Positions 15,781 through 24,609 of a stretch of 38,170 bases of DNA are shown piece after piece. This DNA is from Gammaproteobacteria bacterium (GTDB lineage: Bacteria; Pseudomonadota; Gammaproteobacteria; Pseudomonadales; Pseudohongiellaceae). How positions within the stretch are numbered: position 1 is the first letter of the stretch; every line of letters begins with the position of its first letter. The notes under the pieces were generated by a model. It did not search any database, had not been told where the DNA came from, and worked only from the letters and a program-made list of their open reading frames with translations. The DNA is taken from NCBI GenBank assembly GCA_029245905.1, contig JAQWOJ010000038.1, positions 1 through 38,170 on the forward strand, written 5' to 3'. The position numbers were made by a program, and so were the translations under genes.

Positions 15781-16773
15781 GTGATTAAGAAAGTATGGAA
15801 ATTATTGTTGTTGCTTACCATGGGTACTCTGCTGGGCGGATGCAACTTATTCGGTGACGATGACGATGACGATGAATTCGCAGGCCTCTCAACTGAAGCC
15901 CAATTTTACGAACGCGCATTAGATCAACTAAATGGTCAAAACTTCCGAGGTGCAATTTCTACCTATCAGGCTCTTGAAACAAGATTCCCATTCGGCCGTT
16001 TTGCCGCGCAAGCTCAAATCGAAATTGTATTTGCCTACTATCAAAACGATGATACGGAGGCTGCAAGGGCTGCGGCCGACCGTTTTATTCGACTTCATCC
16101 CGACGATGACAACATAGACTACGCCTATTACATGAAGGGTTTGTCGTCTTTCACTGACGGTGGAGGTATCTTTAGTCGCTTTTTGCCCATCGATCATACT
16201 AAGCGAGACCCAGGACGCGCGCAAGAATCTTTCAATGACTTTGCTCAACTATTAGCCTTATATCCAGACAGCCCATATTCAGGAGATGCGCGTAGCAGGA
16301 TGATATACTTGCGCAACAATTTAGCGGAATATGAAGTACACGTAGCCGAGTACTACGTTGAGCGTCGCGCCTACATTGCCGCATTGCGTCGTGCACAGTA
16401 CGTAGTCGAAAATTTTCAAGAAACACCGGCTGTAGCAGATGGCGTTGCAATCATGGTCGAATGTTATCTGCGACTGGGTTTAAATGAACTAGCAGATACT
16501 TCCCTCGCCCTTTTGCGGGAAAACTATCCCGAACATGCGTCAATCGGCGATGACGGCGGCTATATAATTCGTTCAGAAATCACAAATCCCTCTTTACTCT
16601 ATACTGTTACGTTTGGTTTAGTCGGCGATAACGCGGTAGACCCTCCGCTTGCTCCGACTCGAAGGCCTTCCACCTCTGGCAGCCAGCAAATAATCAATGA
16701 CCAACAAGACATTGATGTAGAAGAAGAGGGTCGCTCTTTCTTAGATATTATTACCCTCGGTGTTTTGAATTAA
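15781..16773 (+). CDS. bamD: BamD, outer-membrane assembly lipoprotein
   Basis: BamD is the essential lipoprotein partner of BamA in the complex that inserts beta-barrels into the outer membrane. From GTG 15781 the protein has a textbook lipoprotein signal ([20 protein letters not shown], lipidated Cys21), then five TPR-like repeats with the family core [30 protein letters not shown] and [25 protein letters not shown] 15715 is also in frame and has AGG upstream, but would give an odd 42-residue signal. Two features are unusual: six consecutive Asp five residues after the lipid Cys, and a C terminus roughly 70-80 residues longer than E. coli BamD (245), ending in an acidic linker and [12 protein letters not shown]. 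Confidence 0.93.
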   Translation: MIKKVWKLLLLLTMGTLLGGCNLFGDDDDDDEFAGLSTEAQFYERALDQLNGQNFRGAISTYQALETRFPFGRFAAQAQIEIVFAYYQNDDTEAARAAADRFIRLHPDDDNIDYAYYMKGLSSFTDGGGIFSRFLPIDHTKRDPGRAQESFNDFAQLLALYPDSPYSGDARSRMIYLRNNLAEYEVHVAEYYVERRAYIAALRRAQYVVENFQETPAVADGVAIMVECYLRLGLNELADTSLALLRENYPEHASIGDDGGYIIRSEITNPSLLYTVTFGLVGDNAVDPPLAPTRRPSTSGSQQIINDQQDIDVEEEGRSFLDIITLGVLN

Positions 16774-16794
16774 TTCGCACGTAGGACGCACTGA

Positions 16795-18444
16795 TTATTC
16801 CCCTACAGGCCAAGCATTTGTAATTGGGTAACGCCTGTCCCTACCAAAACCGCGCTCAGTTAACCTTATACCCACAGGGCTTTGCCTTCGCTTATATTCA
16901 TTACGGTCCACAAGGCGCAATACCCGCCGAACAACGTCCTCGTTAAACCCTTTTCCCATGATAGCCTGAGCGCTAAAATCTTTTTCCACATAGAGCTCCA
17001 AGATTGCATCTAATTCTTCATATTCAGGCAAGGTATCTTGATCAGTTTGCTCCGGAAGCAACTCCGCAGAGGGCTCCCGCTCAATAACCTCCCGAGGAAT
17101 AACCTCTATATCGTGTGCGGAATAATCACAATTTCGATAACGAGCTAATTTATAGACTAATGTTTTTGAAACGTCCTTGAGCGCATTAAATCCGCCAGCC
17201 ATGTCCCCATATAAGGTGGAGTAACCAACAGCAATCTCACTCTTATTGCCTGTGGTTAAAACTAACAGGCCTTTCTTATTCGAAATCCCCATAAGCAGCA
17301 CGCCACGGGCTCGCGCCTGAAGGTTCTGCTCACTGACATCCGGTTGAAAGCCAGCAAACTCAGGCTTTAAAGCAGACATTAAAGATGCATAAATATCATT
17401 GATCGGTATTACTTTGTAAGCGACTCCGAGAGCTTTAGCCTGTTTTGACGCTGCATTCTTACTCAGTTCCGACGTGTATTCAAAGGGCATCATCACAGCC
17501 TCTACTCGTTCGCTCCCCAATGCATCAACTGCAATTGCAAGAGTTAACGCCGAATCGATGCCCCCAGAGAGACCAAGAACAATACCTGTGAATTTATTCT
17601 TATTGACATAATCCCTCACTCCCAGCACAAGCGCTCCATAAACATCCTCTTCTAGCCCTGCCTCGCGATCCAGCTCCCCTGATACCACTCGACAAGAACC
17701 CCCTGGATTTGCGTCTACAGTAACTGGATAGAGTCCCTCCTCATACTTAGGTGCTTGGACACAACATTTCCCCTCGACGTCCACGGCCATAGACCCGCCA
17801 TCAAAAACCAATTCGTCTTGCCCACCTACGAGATTCACATAGATAATCGGCATGCAGCCTTCCTGACTTCGGGTTTTCAACAACCGCCTTCGCTCTTCTA
17901 ACTTATTTACGTGAAAGGGAGAAGCATTTATGTTGATTAATAATTGTCCGCCTGCAGATTTAGCTTGCTGAACCGGTTCGAACTGCCACATATCCTCGCA
18001 AATAGTGAAAGCACACCTTACGCCCTTAATTTCGACAACACATGCCTCTGTCCCCGGGGTAAAATATCGCCTCTCATCAAAAACCTGATAGTTAGGCAGG
18101 CACTGTTTGAAGTAACGTCCTGAAACAATTCCATTTTCGATAATTGCCAGAGCATTGTACAATTTCAAATCGCAATGCTGAGGGAACCCCATAACAATTG
18201 CGATGCTTAATTTAGCTTGTTGAATTGAAGCTAAAGCTTTATTGATTCTAACCTGCAGACTCGGTCTAAGAAGTAAGTCTTCCAGCGGATAACCCGTGAG
18301 CGTGAGTTCAGGAAACACGATCACGTCTGCCGCGTGCTCAGCGATAGCTTTTTCAGCATTTGCAATCACTAGTTTTGCGTTTCCGTCTATGTCGCCCACT
18401 AAAAAATTTAGTTGCGCCATGACTATTTTTAATTGCCGCGACAT
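16795..18444 (-). CDS. nadE: Glutamine-dependent NAD+ synthetase
   Basis: This enzyme performs the last step of NAD synthesis, ATP-dependent amidation of NaAD using glutamine nitrogen. The 549-residue protein fuses an N-terminal nitrilase-type glutaminase (triad Glu46 in FPELTLTG, Lys113 in YFKQCLPNY, Cys149 in FTICEDMW) to a C-terminal synthetase with the ATP pyrophosphatase loop SGGIDS (293-298). It is thus the large glutamine-using form, not the E. coli ammonia-only NadE. It is convergent with bamD (21-nt gap) and divergent from the TSUP gene. An internal ATG at codon 9 is an alternative start. Confidence 0.96.
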   Translation of the reverse strand: MSRQLKIVMAQLNFLVGDIDGNAKLVIANAEKAIAEHAADVIVFPELTLTGYPLEDLLLRPSLQVRINKALASIQQAKLSIAIVMGFPQHCDLKLYNALAIIENGIVSGRYFKQCLPNYQVFDERRYFTPGTEACVVEIKGVRCAFTICEDMWQFEPVQQAKSAGGQLLININASPFHVNKLEERRRLLKTRSQEGCMPIIYVNLVGGQDELVFDGGSMAVDVEGKCCVQAPKYEEGLYPVTVDANPGGSCRVVSGELDREAGLEEDVYGALVLGVRDYVNKNKFTGIVLGLSGGIDSALTLAIAVDALGSERVEAVMMPFEYTSELSKNAASKQAKALGVAYKVIPINDIYASLMSALKPEFAGFQPDVSEQNLQARARGVLLMGISNKKGLLVLTTGNKSEIAVGYSTLYGDMAGGFNALKDVSKTLVYKLARYRNCDYSAHDIEVIPREVIEREPSAELLPEQTDQDTLPEYEELDAILELYVEKDFSAQAIMGKGFNEDVVRRVLRLVDRNEYKRRQSPVGIRLTERGFGRDRRYPITNAWPVGE

Positions 18445-18606
18445 AAAGTCCCCTAACTAAACTTCTTTTGTCTCCAGTAAGTAGCCCTATTGTACGACAT
18501 CATAATGACAAAACCCATTTTACAGCTGCTTAGAGGTGCTCAACACAGTTTCATTATCTTGTGAAAAAGAATAAAGTATGAATCACAAAAGTGGCCAAGT
18601 AATTCA

Positions 18607-19365
18607 ATGCAATTCGACATATTCTCAATATTATTACTCGCTCTAACCGGGTTTATTGCCGGCGGGATCAATACAGTCGCCGGTGGTGGTTCAAACATTA
18701 CCTTGCCGGCACTAATGATGTTTGGTTTGCCCGCTGACATAGCCAATGGTACAAATCGTATAGCAATTTTTATGCAATCTGCGACAGGCGTAGCTGGCTA
18801 TGACAAGCACAAAACTTTAGATAGGCCTGCTATCATTCCCATTCTAATCCCGTCGATGTTAGGGGGAGTATTGGGCGCAATTTTAGCGGCTTTAACTCCC
18901 AATATTTTTTTAAAACCAATACTGCTGCTTACCGTTCTTTCCATGTCGGCAATTATCCTTTTACGCCCCCAAATAATCTGCCCCCCAGAAGGGACCATTG
19001 CACTGCGCCCCAAAGAAAATCATTTAGCATGGTGGACTTTATTCGCAGCCGGCGTTTACGGCGGTTTTGTTCAAGCAGGAGTAGGTTTTATTTTGTTAGC
19101 GGCACTTGCTGGGGGGCTTCGCTATGATTTAATTCGCGCCAATGCTCTTAAGATGGTTTGCGCTTTGTCTTTTACCAGCGTGGCGCTAGCAGTGTTTATT
19201 GCTTTCGATCAAGTTTGGTGGCTGCCGGGGTTTATTGTCGGTGCTGGCTCAATGTTAGGCGCCCATTTAGCGGTAAAAGTAGCAGTCAGGACCACCCAGA
19301 ACACCATGAAATGGTTTCTGTTTGTTATTACATTATTCTCAGTGATCGGCGGATTTCTAGTCTGA
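18607..19365 (+). CDS. TSUP (TauE/SafE) family membrane permease
   Basis: This 252-residue membrane protein has about eight hydrophobic segments and the two family repeats, the first opening with LTGFIAGGINTVAGGGSNITLPALMMFGLP and the second with VYGGFVQAGVGFILLAALAGG. Family members export or import sulfite, sulfoacetate and other sulfur or organic anions, and the substrate cannot be read from sequence. No good ribosome binding site is seen before the ATG. It stands alone, divergent from nadE, followed by a 160-nt gap before the convergent slyX. Confidence 0.88.
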   Translation: MQFDIFSILLLALTGFIAGGINTVAGGGSNITLPALMMFGLPADIANGTNRIAIFMQSATGVAGYDKHKTLDRPAIIPILIPSMLGGVLGAILAALTPNIFLKPILLLTVLSMSAIILLRPQIICPPEGTIALRPKENHLAWWTLFAAGVYGGFVQAGVGFILLAALAGGLRYDLIRANALKMVCALSFTSVALAVFIAFDQVWWLPGFIVGAGSMLGAHLAVKVAVRTTQNTMKWFLFVITLFSVIGGFLV

Positions 19366-19525
19366 TTTATCTCATATCAAAAGACCGAAATAGCCACCGC
19401 GTTATAAAAAACCATAATGTAAATAATTCGGCTTTCAAGCAACATTTCCAGGCTAAGGTCTGAATGAAGATAAAATAGCCTTCCCCGAACGCGACACCGA
19501 ATTCCCAGAGCTATAGCTCATTGCC

Positions 19526-19732
19526 TTAATAATGCGGAGGAATCTCAGCGTCAATACTCTGAGTTGATCCCTCGTTTTCCTGTAACGAAATTAACTCTTC
19601 TTTGATTCTCTGAATTTCAGATTTTATAACTGCAATATCGTCCTGTTGCTGGACAATAATCTTATTTAATTCTTGAAGCAAATCTTCCTGAAAACTGTAT
19701 TTAATCTGTAATTCTTCAACTCTATCCTGCAA
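19526..19732 (-). CDS. slyX: SlyX family coiled-coil protein
   Basis: This small cytosolic coiled-coil protein is of unknown function. The sequence (QDRVEELQIKYSFQEDLLQELNKIIVQQQDDIAVIKSEIQRIKEEL) has the heptad pattern of SlyX, and it ends in IPPHY like the PPPHY of E. coli SlyX (72 residues). I set the start at TTG 19732 because AGGGG lies seven nt upstream of it (19740-19744) and because the E. coli protein begins at about this point. A GTG at 19753 would add seven residues but has no ribosome binding site. It stands alone between the TSUP permease and the TlpA-like gene. Confidence 0.82.
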   Translation of the reverse strand: MQDRVEELQIKYSFQEDLLQELNKIIVQQQDDIAVIKSEIQRIKEELISLQENEGSTQSIDAEIPPHY

Positions 19733-20041
19733 AACGACACCCCTGTAGAACACTTACGCTTAAATTTGATGCAGCTGAAATGAAAGTACTATTTTATATA
19801 GAACCATAAATTCAAAAAGACAAAAGCTCAATCCGAGCAATCCCGAAATCTAAATAGATATCCAATTCAACGATAAGATGGCTAGACTGATTTAATGACC
19901 TTAGGTTATAGTATCGGTGAGCATTAATGAATTCAACGCATTCTTATGCAAAAATACGCGGGGTGTTAACGGATCAATCTTGTATTCCGACCTCAGCTCA
20001 CACGTCAGGATTTGCATACAATTTTCACAGAAGGGTCTAAC

Positions 20042-20551
20042 ATGATTTTCAAAGCAACATCAAAAGCGGTAGTAACGATAACACTGGTTTTGACTTACTC
20101 AACCTCGCTCGCTCTTGAGGAGGGAGATCAAATTCCAGAATTTGATATAGCTTCAATCTATGAAAGCCAGCCTAACATTAGCCTAAAAAACCTGGAAGGG
20201 AAAACGCTCTTTATAGATTTTTGGGCTTCCTGGTGTGCTCCATGCATCACTTCCCTCCCCCTATATAATGAAATTTATCATAAATATCAGGATCGAGGCT
20301 TAGAGATTATTGCTGTAAATGTAGACAACCCAATAGAAGATGGGCTGGACTTTTTACTAGATACACCATTAGATTTTTTAATCCCGCAAGACCCTGAGGG
20401 AGACGTGTCTGAAATGTTTGGGGTAATCGGAATGCCCTCTTCCTACTTAGTTTCACCTGACGGGAATGTTAGGCTCGTTCATATGGGATTTCGTAACGGG
20501 GACATCGACATAATCGAGGAAGAAATACAGAAGGTCTTAGCAGAAAACTAA
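20042..20551 (+). CDS. TlpA-like periplasmic thioredoxin-family protein
   Basis: This 169-residue exported thiol-disulfide protein has a signal peptide (MIFKATSKAVVTITLVLTYS, likely cleaved after SLA). A thioredoxin fold follows with the redox motif FWASWCAPC (Cys65, Cys68) and a cis-proline loop in GMPSSYLV. The start ATG has AAGGG six nt upstream; an in-frame ATG ten codons earlier is unsupported. It precedes the ApbE-like gene by 107 nt in the same direction. In other gammaproteobacteria, as I recall, such a thioredoxin occurs with an ApbE-like gene plus DUF4266 and DUF3570 genes. The latter two are not here, so the pair may be a reduced version of that locus. Confidence 0.85.
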   Translation: MIFKATSKAVVTITLVLTYSTSLALEEGDQIPEFDIASIYESQPNISLKNLEGKTLFIDFWASWCAPCITSLPLYNEIYHKYQDRGLEIIAVNVDNPIEDGLDFLLDTPLDFLIPQDPEGDVSEMFGVIGMPSSYLVSPDGNVRLVHMGFRNGDIDIIEEEIQKVLAEN

Positions 20552-20658
20552 ACGAAAATTTTCTCGTGAAGCATCAGAGATATTTACTGCTATACACTAT
20601 CATCACCAAAAACGCGGTCTTCCTATTTTAACCTTTTTATCCTAGTCAACACTTTCTT

Positions 20659-21570
20659 ATGAACTTAATGCTAAAACGCTTTTCATTTCAAAGCATGGGA
20701 AGCCACTGCGAAATACAAATATACGATCAATCTCGGGTAAATGCGAAGAATTTAACTCGGCGTCTTGTTGCGGAAGCGTTAAGAATTGAGAAAAAATATT
20801 CCTTTGAGATAAAAAAAAGCTTCGTATCGGAAATAAACTTCTCTGCAGGAAATAAATTAGGGATAAAAATCGATAGGGAAACAAAGACCCTATTTAATCA
20901 TGCGCTCGATTGCTTCGAAAAAAGCGACGGGTTATATGATATTACCGCTGGCCCGCTGGATGAAATCTGGAACTTTAATGGTCAAAAGGTTCCCGCTAAG
21001 TCAGAAATAGAAGCTTTGCTTCCTCACATAGGTCTCCATAAATTAAAATGGCGAGGGTCTAGACTATACTTACCCTCAAACATGAGGATAGATTTTGGTC
21101 AAATATTTAAAGAGTATGCTGCTGATACACTGGCTAAGTTAGGAAGAAATCTTGGAGTTCAACACGGGCTTGTAAATCTTGGTGGTGACTTTGCGATTAT
21201 CGGTGCGCAGCCTAATAATCAACCTTGGACGGTGGGTATAGCGAATCCGCAAATTCCAAATGCTCTACTAGCAAAAATCGATCTTCTTAATGGGGGTGTT
21301 GCGACGAGCGGAGACTTTGCAGACTCTTTTTTATTGGAAGGGAAACCCCACACTTCGATTTTAAATCCTAAAACCGGACTACCATGCAACAACGGCATCA
21401 GAGCGATAAGTGTCGTTGCTGAACGATGCACTAGCGCCGGATTTCTCGCAAAATCATCAGTACTTCTTGATGAAAAGCGGGCCTTAGAACAACTTTCAGA
21501 CGCTAAGGTAGCATTCGCAGCCATGGACAAAAATGGTCAAATCCAAGGGTCTGGCGTACAGGTAATCTAG
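20659..21570 (+). CDS. ApbE-like protein (FAD:protein FMN transferase family, divergent)
   Basis: The 303-residue protein has the ApbE fold signatures in order: SMGSHCEI near the start, YDITAGPLDEIW, MRIDFGQIFKEYAADTLA, LVNLGGDFAI, ATSGDFADSF, HTSILNPKTGLP and ERCTSAGFLAKSSVL. Family enzymes attach FMN to proteins such as RnfG, RnfD and NqrC in the periplasm. Several positions differ from the canonical enzyme: DPRTG reads NPKTG, AKGYAVD reads FKEYAAD, and the metal-binding TADALAT segment reads SAGFLAK, losing both Asp and Thr. No signal peptide or lipobox is evident. Activity as an FMN transferase is therefore uncertain. It is probably co-transcribed with the TlpA-like gene. Confidence 0.82.
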   Translation: MNLMLKRFSFQSMGSHCEIQIYDQSRVNAKNLTRRLVAEALRIEKKYSFEIKKSFVSEINFSAGNKLGIKIDRETKTLFNHALDCFEKSDGLYDITAGPLDEIWNFNGQKVPAKSEIEALLPHIGLHKLKWRGSRLYLPSNMRIDFGQIFKEYAADTLAKLGRNLGVQHGLVNLGGDFAIIGAQPNNQPWTVGIANPQIPNALLAKIDLLNGGVATSGDFADSFLLEGKPHTSILNPKTGLPCNNGIRAISVVAERCTSAGFLAKSSVLLDEKRALEQLSDAKVAFAAMDKNGQIQGSGVQVI

Positions 21571-21596
21571 CGACGCCAAAATCCTCTCAAATTAAC

Positions 21597-22583
21597 TCAA
21601 TACAACATTTCTAAAGTTGGTTCATCAAGCAATGCTAGTTGCTCTCGAAGCTCTAGGATATGTTCTGACCAGTATCTTTGAGTATTAAACCAAGGAAAAT
21701 TCTGAGGAAACGCTGGATCTTTCCAACGCCTAGCTAACCATGCACTGTAATTAATAATTCTTAGTGTACGGAAGCTTTCTACGAGAGCTAGTTCAGAAGA
21801 GCGGAAATCGCAGAATTCATTATAACCCTCCACCAACTCTAATAATTGTCCTTGTTTTTGGTTGCGATCCCCCGAAAGCATCATCCAAAGATCTTGTATC
21901 GCTGGACCCATCATCGTATCGTCAAAATCCACAAAATTAGGAGAACCATCCTTCCACAATATATTTCCACGATGGCAATCGCCATGAATTCTTTGTTTAA
22001 TCAGCGGGCCATGCTCTTTAAACCGCAGTTGAATCCTCTCAATAAGGTCTTGACTCAATGATTCATAAGCTGGGATCAGCTCAAACGGGATGAAATCGTT
22101 TTCGAGTAAAAAAGCACGATTCTTTACACCAAACCTATCTATACTGATTTCGACTCTATGTAAAAAATCTTGCTGGGCTCCCACGGAATGGATACGGCCA
22201 ACAAATCTACCCATAACCAGCAGATTATCAGGATTATCTAATTCCGGTGGACGCCCGATAAATAAGGGGAACACAGCGAGCTGAAAGTTCTCAAACTCAA
22301 AAAGTGTTTTCCCGTGTGAAAGTTTGTCTGGAGGAATTACTGGGATTTCCAGATCAGCAAGTTCTGTGGCAAACGCATGCTCCTCGAGGATTTGTTCTGA
22401 ACTCCACCTTTCTGGTCGATAAAATTTTATGACTATCGAGCTTTGCCCTGAAACGCCTACTTGGTAAACACGATTCTCATAGCTGTTTAAACCAAATATA
22501 CGAGCATCCGGCTCATACCCTAATTCTTCTGCGGCTCTGATGACAACATCGGGCGTTAATCGTGAGTAGGGATGTTCAACCAC
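21597..22583 (-). CDS. srkA: Stress response kinase A (YihE/RdoA family)
   Basis: This Ser/Thr protein kinase of the aminoglycoside-phosphotransferase-like fold in E. coli is Cpx-linked and counters programmed death under stress. The 328 residues begin SRLTPDVVIRAAEELGYEPDARIFGLNSYENRVYQVG, close to the family start. The catalytic loop HGDCHRGNILWKDG and metal motif FVDFDD are intact. The start is GTG 22583. It follows the DUF1820 gene by 59 nt on the same strand and its stop is 26 nt from that of the convergent ApbE-like gene. Confidence 0.93.
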   Translation of the reverse strand: MVEHPYSRLTPDVVIRAAEELGYEPDARIFGLNSYENRVYQVGVSGQSSIVIKFYRPERWSSEQILEEHAFATELADLEIPVIPPDKLSHGKTLFEFENFQLAVFPLFIGRPPELDNPDNLLVMGRFVGRIHSVGAQQDFLHRVEISIDRFGVKNRAFLLENDFIPFELIPAYESLSQDLIERIQLRFKEHGPLIKQRIHGDCHRGNILWKDGSPNFVDFDDTMMGPAIQDLWMMLSGDRNQKQGQLLELVEGYNEFCDFRSSELALVESFRTLRIINYSAWLARRWKDPAFPQNFPWFNTQRYWSEHILELREQLALLDEPTLEMLY

Positions 22584-22642
22584 GTTGAAGCAAAAAGCTA
22601 AGGAAAGAGAAAGTAAGTCCGCGGAGAATCATGCGCGCCGCT

Positions 22643-22978
22643 CTATGAATCCTTCGTTTCTGATTTGCCGCCAACAAGTGATACAGGAAAAGGGGCAATA
22701 TTATCGCCACTAGTTATCTTGCATACTCCAGTTTTCTCGACCTCATCAATTCGAATGATCGCCTGTATAGGAATAAAGCTCCTTTTTACTCCGCTAAATT
22801 CAGCCTTTAATTTTTCCTCATTCGGATCAACCACGACTTGATTTTTTTCATCAAAAACATAACCCTCGATCTCAATAAATCCGTAAAGATCGCTTTGGTA
22901 GACTTGGTTGACAAAAACCTCGTAAACTTTACCCTTATTTAGAAAAGTAATTTTGTATATTTCTGACAAATTTCTCAT
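22643..22978 (-). CDS. DUF1820 family protein
   Basis: This small 111-residue protein of unknown function is found widely in gammaproteobacteria. The recognisable family core is YKITFLNKGKVYEVFVNQVYQSDLYGFIEIE, VVVDPNEEKLKAEFSGVKRSFIPIQAIIRIDEVEK. It has no signal peptide or membrane segment. It is upstream of srkA on the same strand and divergent from miaB, with a 207-nt gap between. Confidence 0.87.
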   Translation of the reverse strand: MRNLSEIYKITFLNKGKVYEVFVNQVYQSDLYGFIEIEGYVFDEKNQVVVDPNEEKLKAEFSGVKRSFIPIQAIIRIDEVEKTGVCKITSGDNIAPFPVSLVGGKSETKDS

Positions 22979-23142
22979 TAAATCAATCTCTTATAACGAA
23001 TTTGCTCTTCAGCTATTGTCTACAGCGCTTTCAAAAAAAAACAGTAACCTCTGTCGCCGCTTAGACTAACCTTAATATTTGATTAAATCGATAAATTTCA
23101 AGTCAATTAGCCTAATTTTTCTTAATTCTCTTGCACCACTAC

Positions 23143-23168
23143 TGCTATAATTCTGCCTTCGCAGAATT
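23143..23168 (+). promoter_or_regulatory. Extended -10 promoter of miaB with overlapping palindrome
   Basis: An extended -10, TGC-TATAAT (23143-23151), lies about 35 nt upstream of the miaB start. It overlaps an 8-bp perfect inverted repeat, AATTCTGC (23149-23156) and GCAGAATT (23161-23168), with a four-base spacer. The repeat spans the predicted transcription start, so it could be an operator as easily as an RNA hairpin. No good -35 is seen, which is acceptable for an extended -10. Confidence 0.5.
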
Positions 23169-23185
23169 ACAGGTAACTTATCAAG

Positions 23186-24535
23186 TTGAAAACGTTTTTG
23201 AACCATAAAAATACACCTGCAGCACGCAAGGTTTACATCAAGACTCACGGCTGCCAAATGAATGAGTATGATTCTTCCCGCATACTCGATATGCTACAGG
23301 AACAGCAAGATACGGAATTAGTCAGTGAACCTGAAAAAGCAGACCTTCTGCTCTTAAACACTTGCTCAATAAGAGAAAAGGCGCAAGAAAAGGTATTCCA
23401 CCAATTAGGAAGATGGCGATCAATAAAAGAAGCAAATCCTAATGTCAAAATCGCTGTTGGTGGTTGTGTCGCGAGTCAGGAAGGAGCAAATATAGGCAAA
23501 CGCGCACCCTATGTCGACGTCATATTTGGCCCACAAACATTACACAAATTACCAACCATGCTCGAATCGTCGAGTAAGAAAGCGCTGGTTGATATAAGCT
23601 TTCCTGAGATCGAGAAATTCGATCGACTTCCCTTACCCGCAGCAGAATCCGCTCAAGCTTTTTTGACAATTATGGAAGGTTGCAGCAAATATTGTAGCTT
23701 CTGCGTTGTCCCCTACACTCGCGGAGAAGAAGTATCGAGGCCGCTAGACGACGTTTTAGCGGAAGCCTCCCATCTGGCCGATCAAGGTGTCCGTGAAATA
23801 AATTTATTAGGCCAAAATGTTAATGCTTACAGAGGAATATCGTACACCAATGAAACTACTGACTTAGCGCTATTAATTAATTACATCGCTAGCATAGAGG
23901 GTATAGACCGAATTCGTTTTACGACATCTCATCCCATTGAGTTTAATCAAAATTTAATAAACGTCTACAATGAAGTCCCAGAGCTTGTTTCCCATTTGCA
24001 TTTGCCTGTACAAAGCGGAAGCGATCGAATCTTAACTGCGATGAAGAGGGGGCATACCGCTATTGAATACAAATCCATTATCCGAAAAGTGGTCGCGAAT
24101 CGCCCTAATATAAGTTTATCTTCGGACTTCATCGTTGGCTTCCCAGGAGAGACGAACAGAGATTTTGAAGATACAATGAATCTCATAATCGAAGTTGGCT
24201 TCGATACGTCTTTCAGCTTTATTTACAGCGCAAGACCCGGCACGCCTGCAGCGGAATTAGAGGATAAAACTCCTGAAAGAGAGAAAAAACATCGTCTCTT
24301 AACTCTGCAATCACAAATTACAAAGCAAGCCTCAGACATCAGCGATTCAATGGTTGGCACCAATGAAAAAATACTTATCACTGGCCGATCCAAAAAAAAT
24401 GTTGACGATCTGCAAGGCCGAACAGAAAATAATCGAATCGTGAACTTTCGTTGCAATGATCAGTCTATGATTGGAACTTTTGCAATGATTAAAATCACCG
24501 ATGCGCTGCCTAACTCGCTTCTTGGCATACTCTAA
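23186..24535 (+). CDS. miaB: tRNA-2-methylthio-N6-(dimethylallyl)adenosine synthase
   Basis: This radical-SAM methylthiotransferase adds the methylthio group to i6A37 of tRNAs reading UNN codons. The N-terminal UPF0004 cluster cysteines are visible in [11 protein letters not shown] (Cys23), [23 protein letters not shown] (Cys60) and [10 protein letters not shown] (Cys94). The radical-SAM cluster is CSKYCSFC (Cys166, Cys170, Cys173), and a TRAM domain closes the protein. The start is TTG 23186, with a second TTG at 23198 equally possible. No ATG lies before the conserved start of the domain. It heads the conserved run miaB-phoH-ybeY-corC. Confidence 0.96.
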   Translation: MKTFLNHKNTPAARKVYIKTHGCQMNEYDSSRILDMLQEQQDTELVSEPEKADLLLLNTCSIREKAQEKVFHQLGRWRSIKEANPNVKIAVGGCVASQEGANIGKRAPYVDVIFGPQTLHKLPTMLESSSKKALVDISFPEIEKFDRLPLPAAESAQAFLTIMEGCSKYCSFCVVPYTRGEEVSRPLDDVLAEASHLADQGVREINLLGQNVNAYRGISYTNETTDLALLINYIASIEGIDRIRFTTSHPIEFNQNLINVYNEVPELVSHLHLPVQSGSDRILTAMKRGHTAIEYKSIIRKVVANRPNISLSSDFIVGFPGETNRDFEDTMNLIIEVGFDTSFSFIYSARPGTPAAELEDKTPEREKKHRLLTLQSQITKQASDISDSMVGTNEKILITGRSKKNVDDLQGRTENNRIVNFRCNDQSMIGTFAMIKITDALPNSLLGIL

Positions 24536-24609
24536 AATTTACAAAACGATTACTGGACCATGAAAATTAATACTTGGGATAATCCAAACGGAGGAATATT
24601 TTCCACCAC

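Noticed and set aside
15928-16450. Minus-strand open frames of 106 and 72 codons inside bamD
   Set aside because: They lie antisense to a clearly coding TPR region and have no ribosome binding site or family resemblance.
19508-19519. 12-bp palindrome GAGCTATAGCTC downstream of slyX
   Set aside because: Only a 4-bp stem could form with a TATA loop and no T-run follows. It is probably chance.
19366-19525. Possible RNA gene in the gap between the TSUP gene and slyX
   Set aside because: No promoter-terminator pair, tRNA fold or known RNA motif could be seen.
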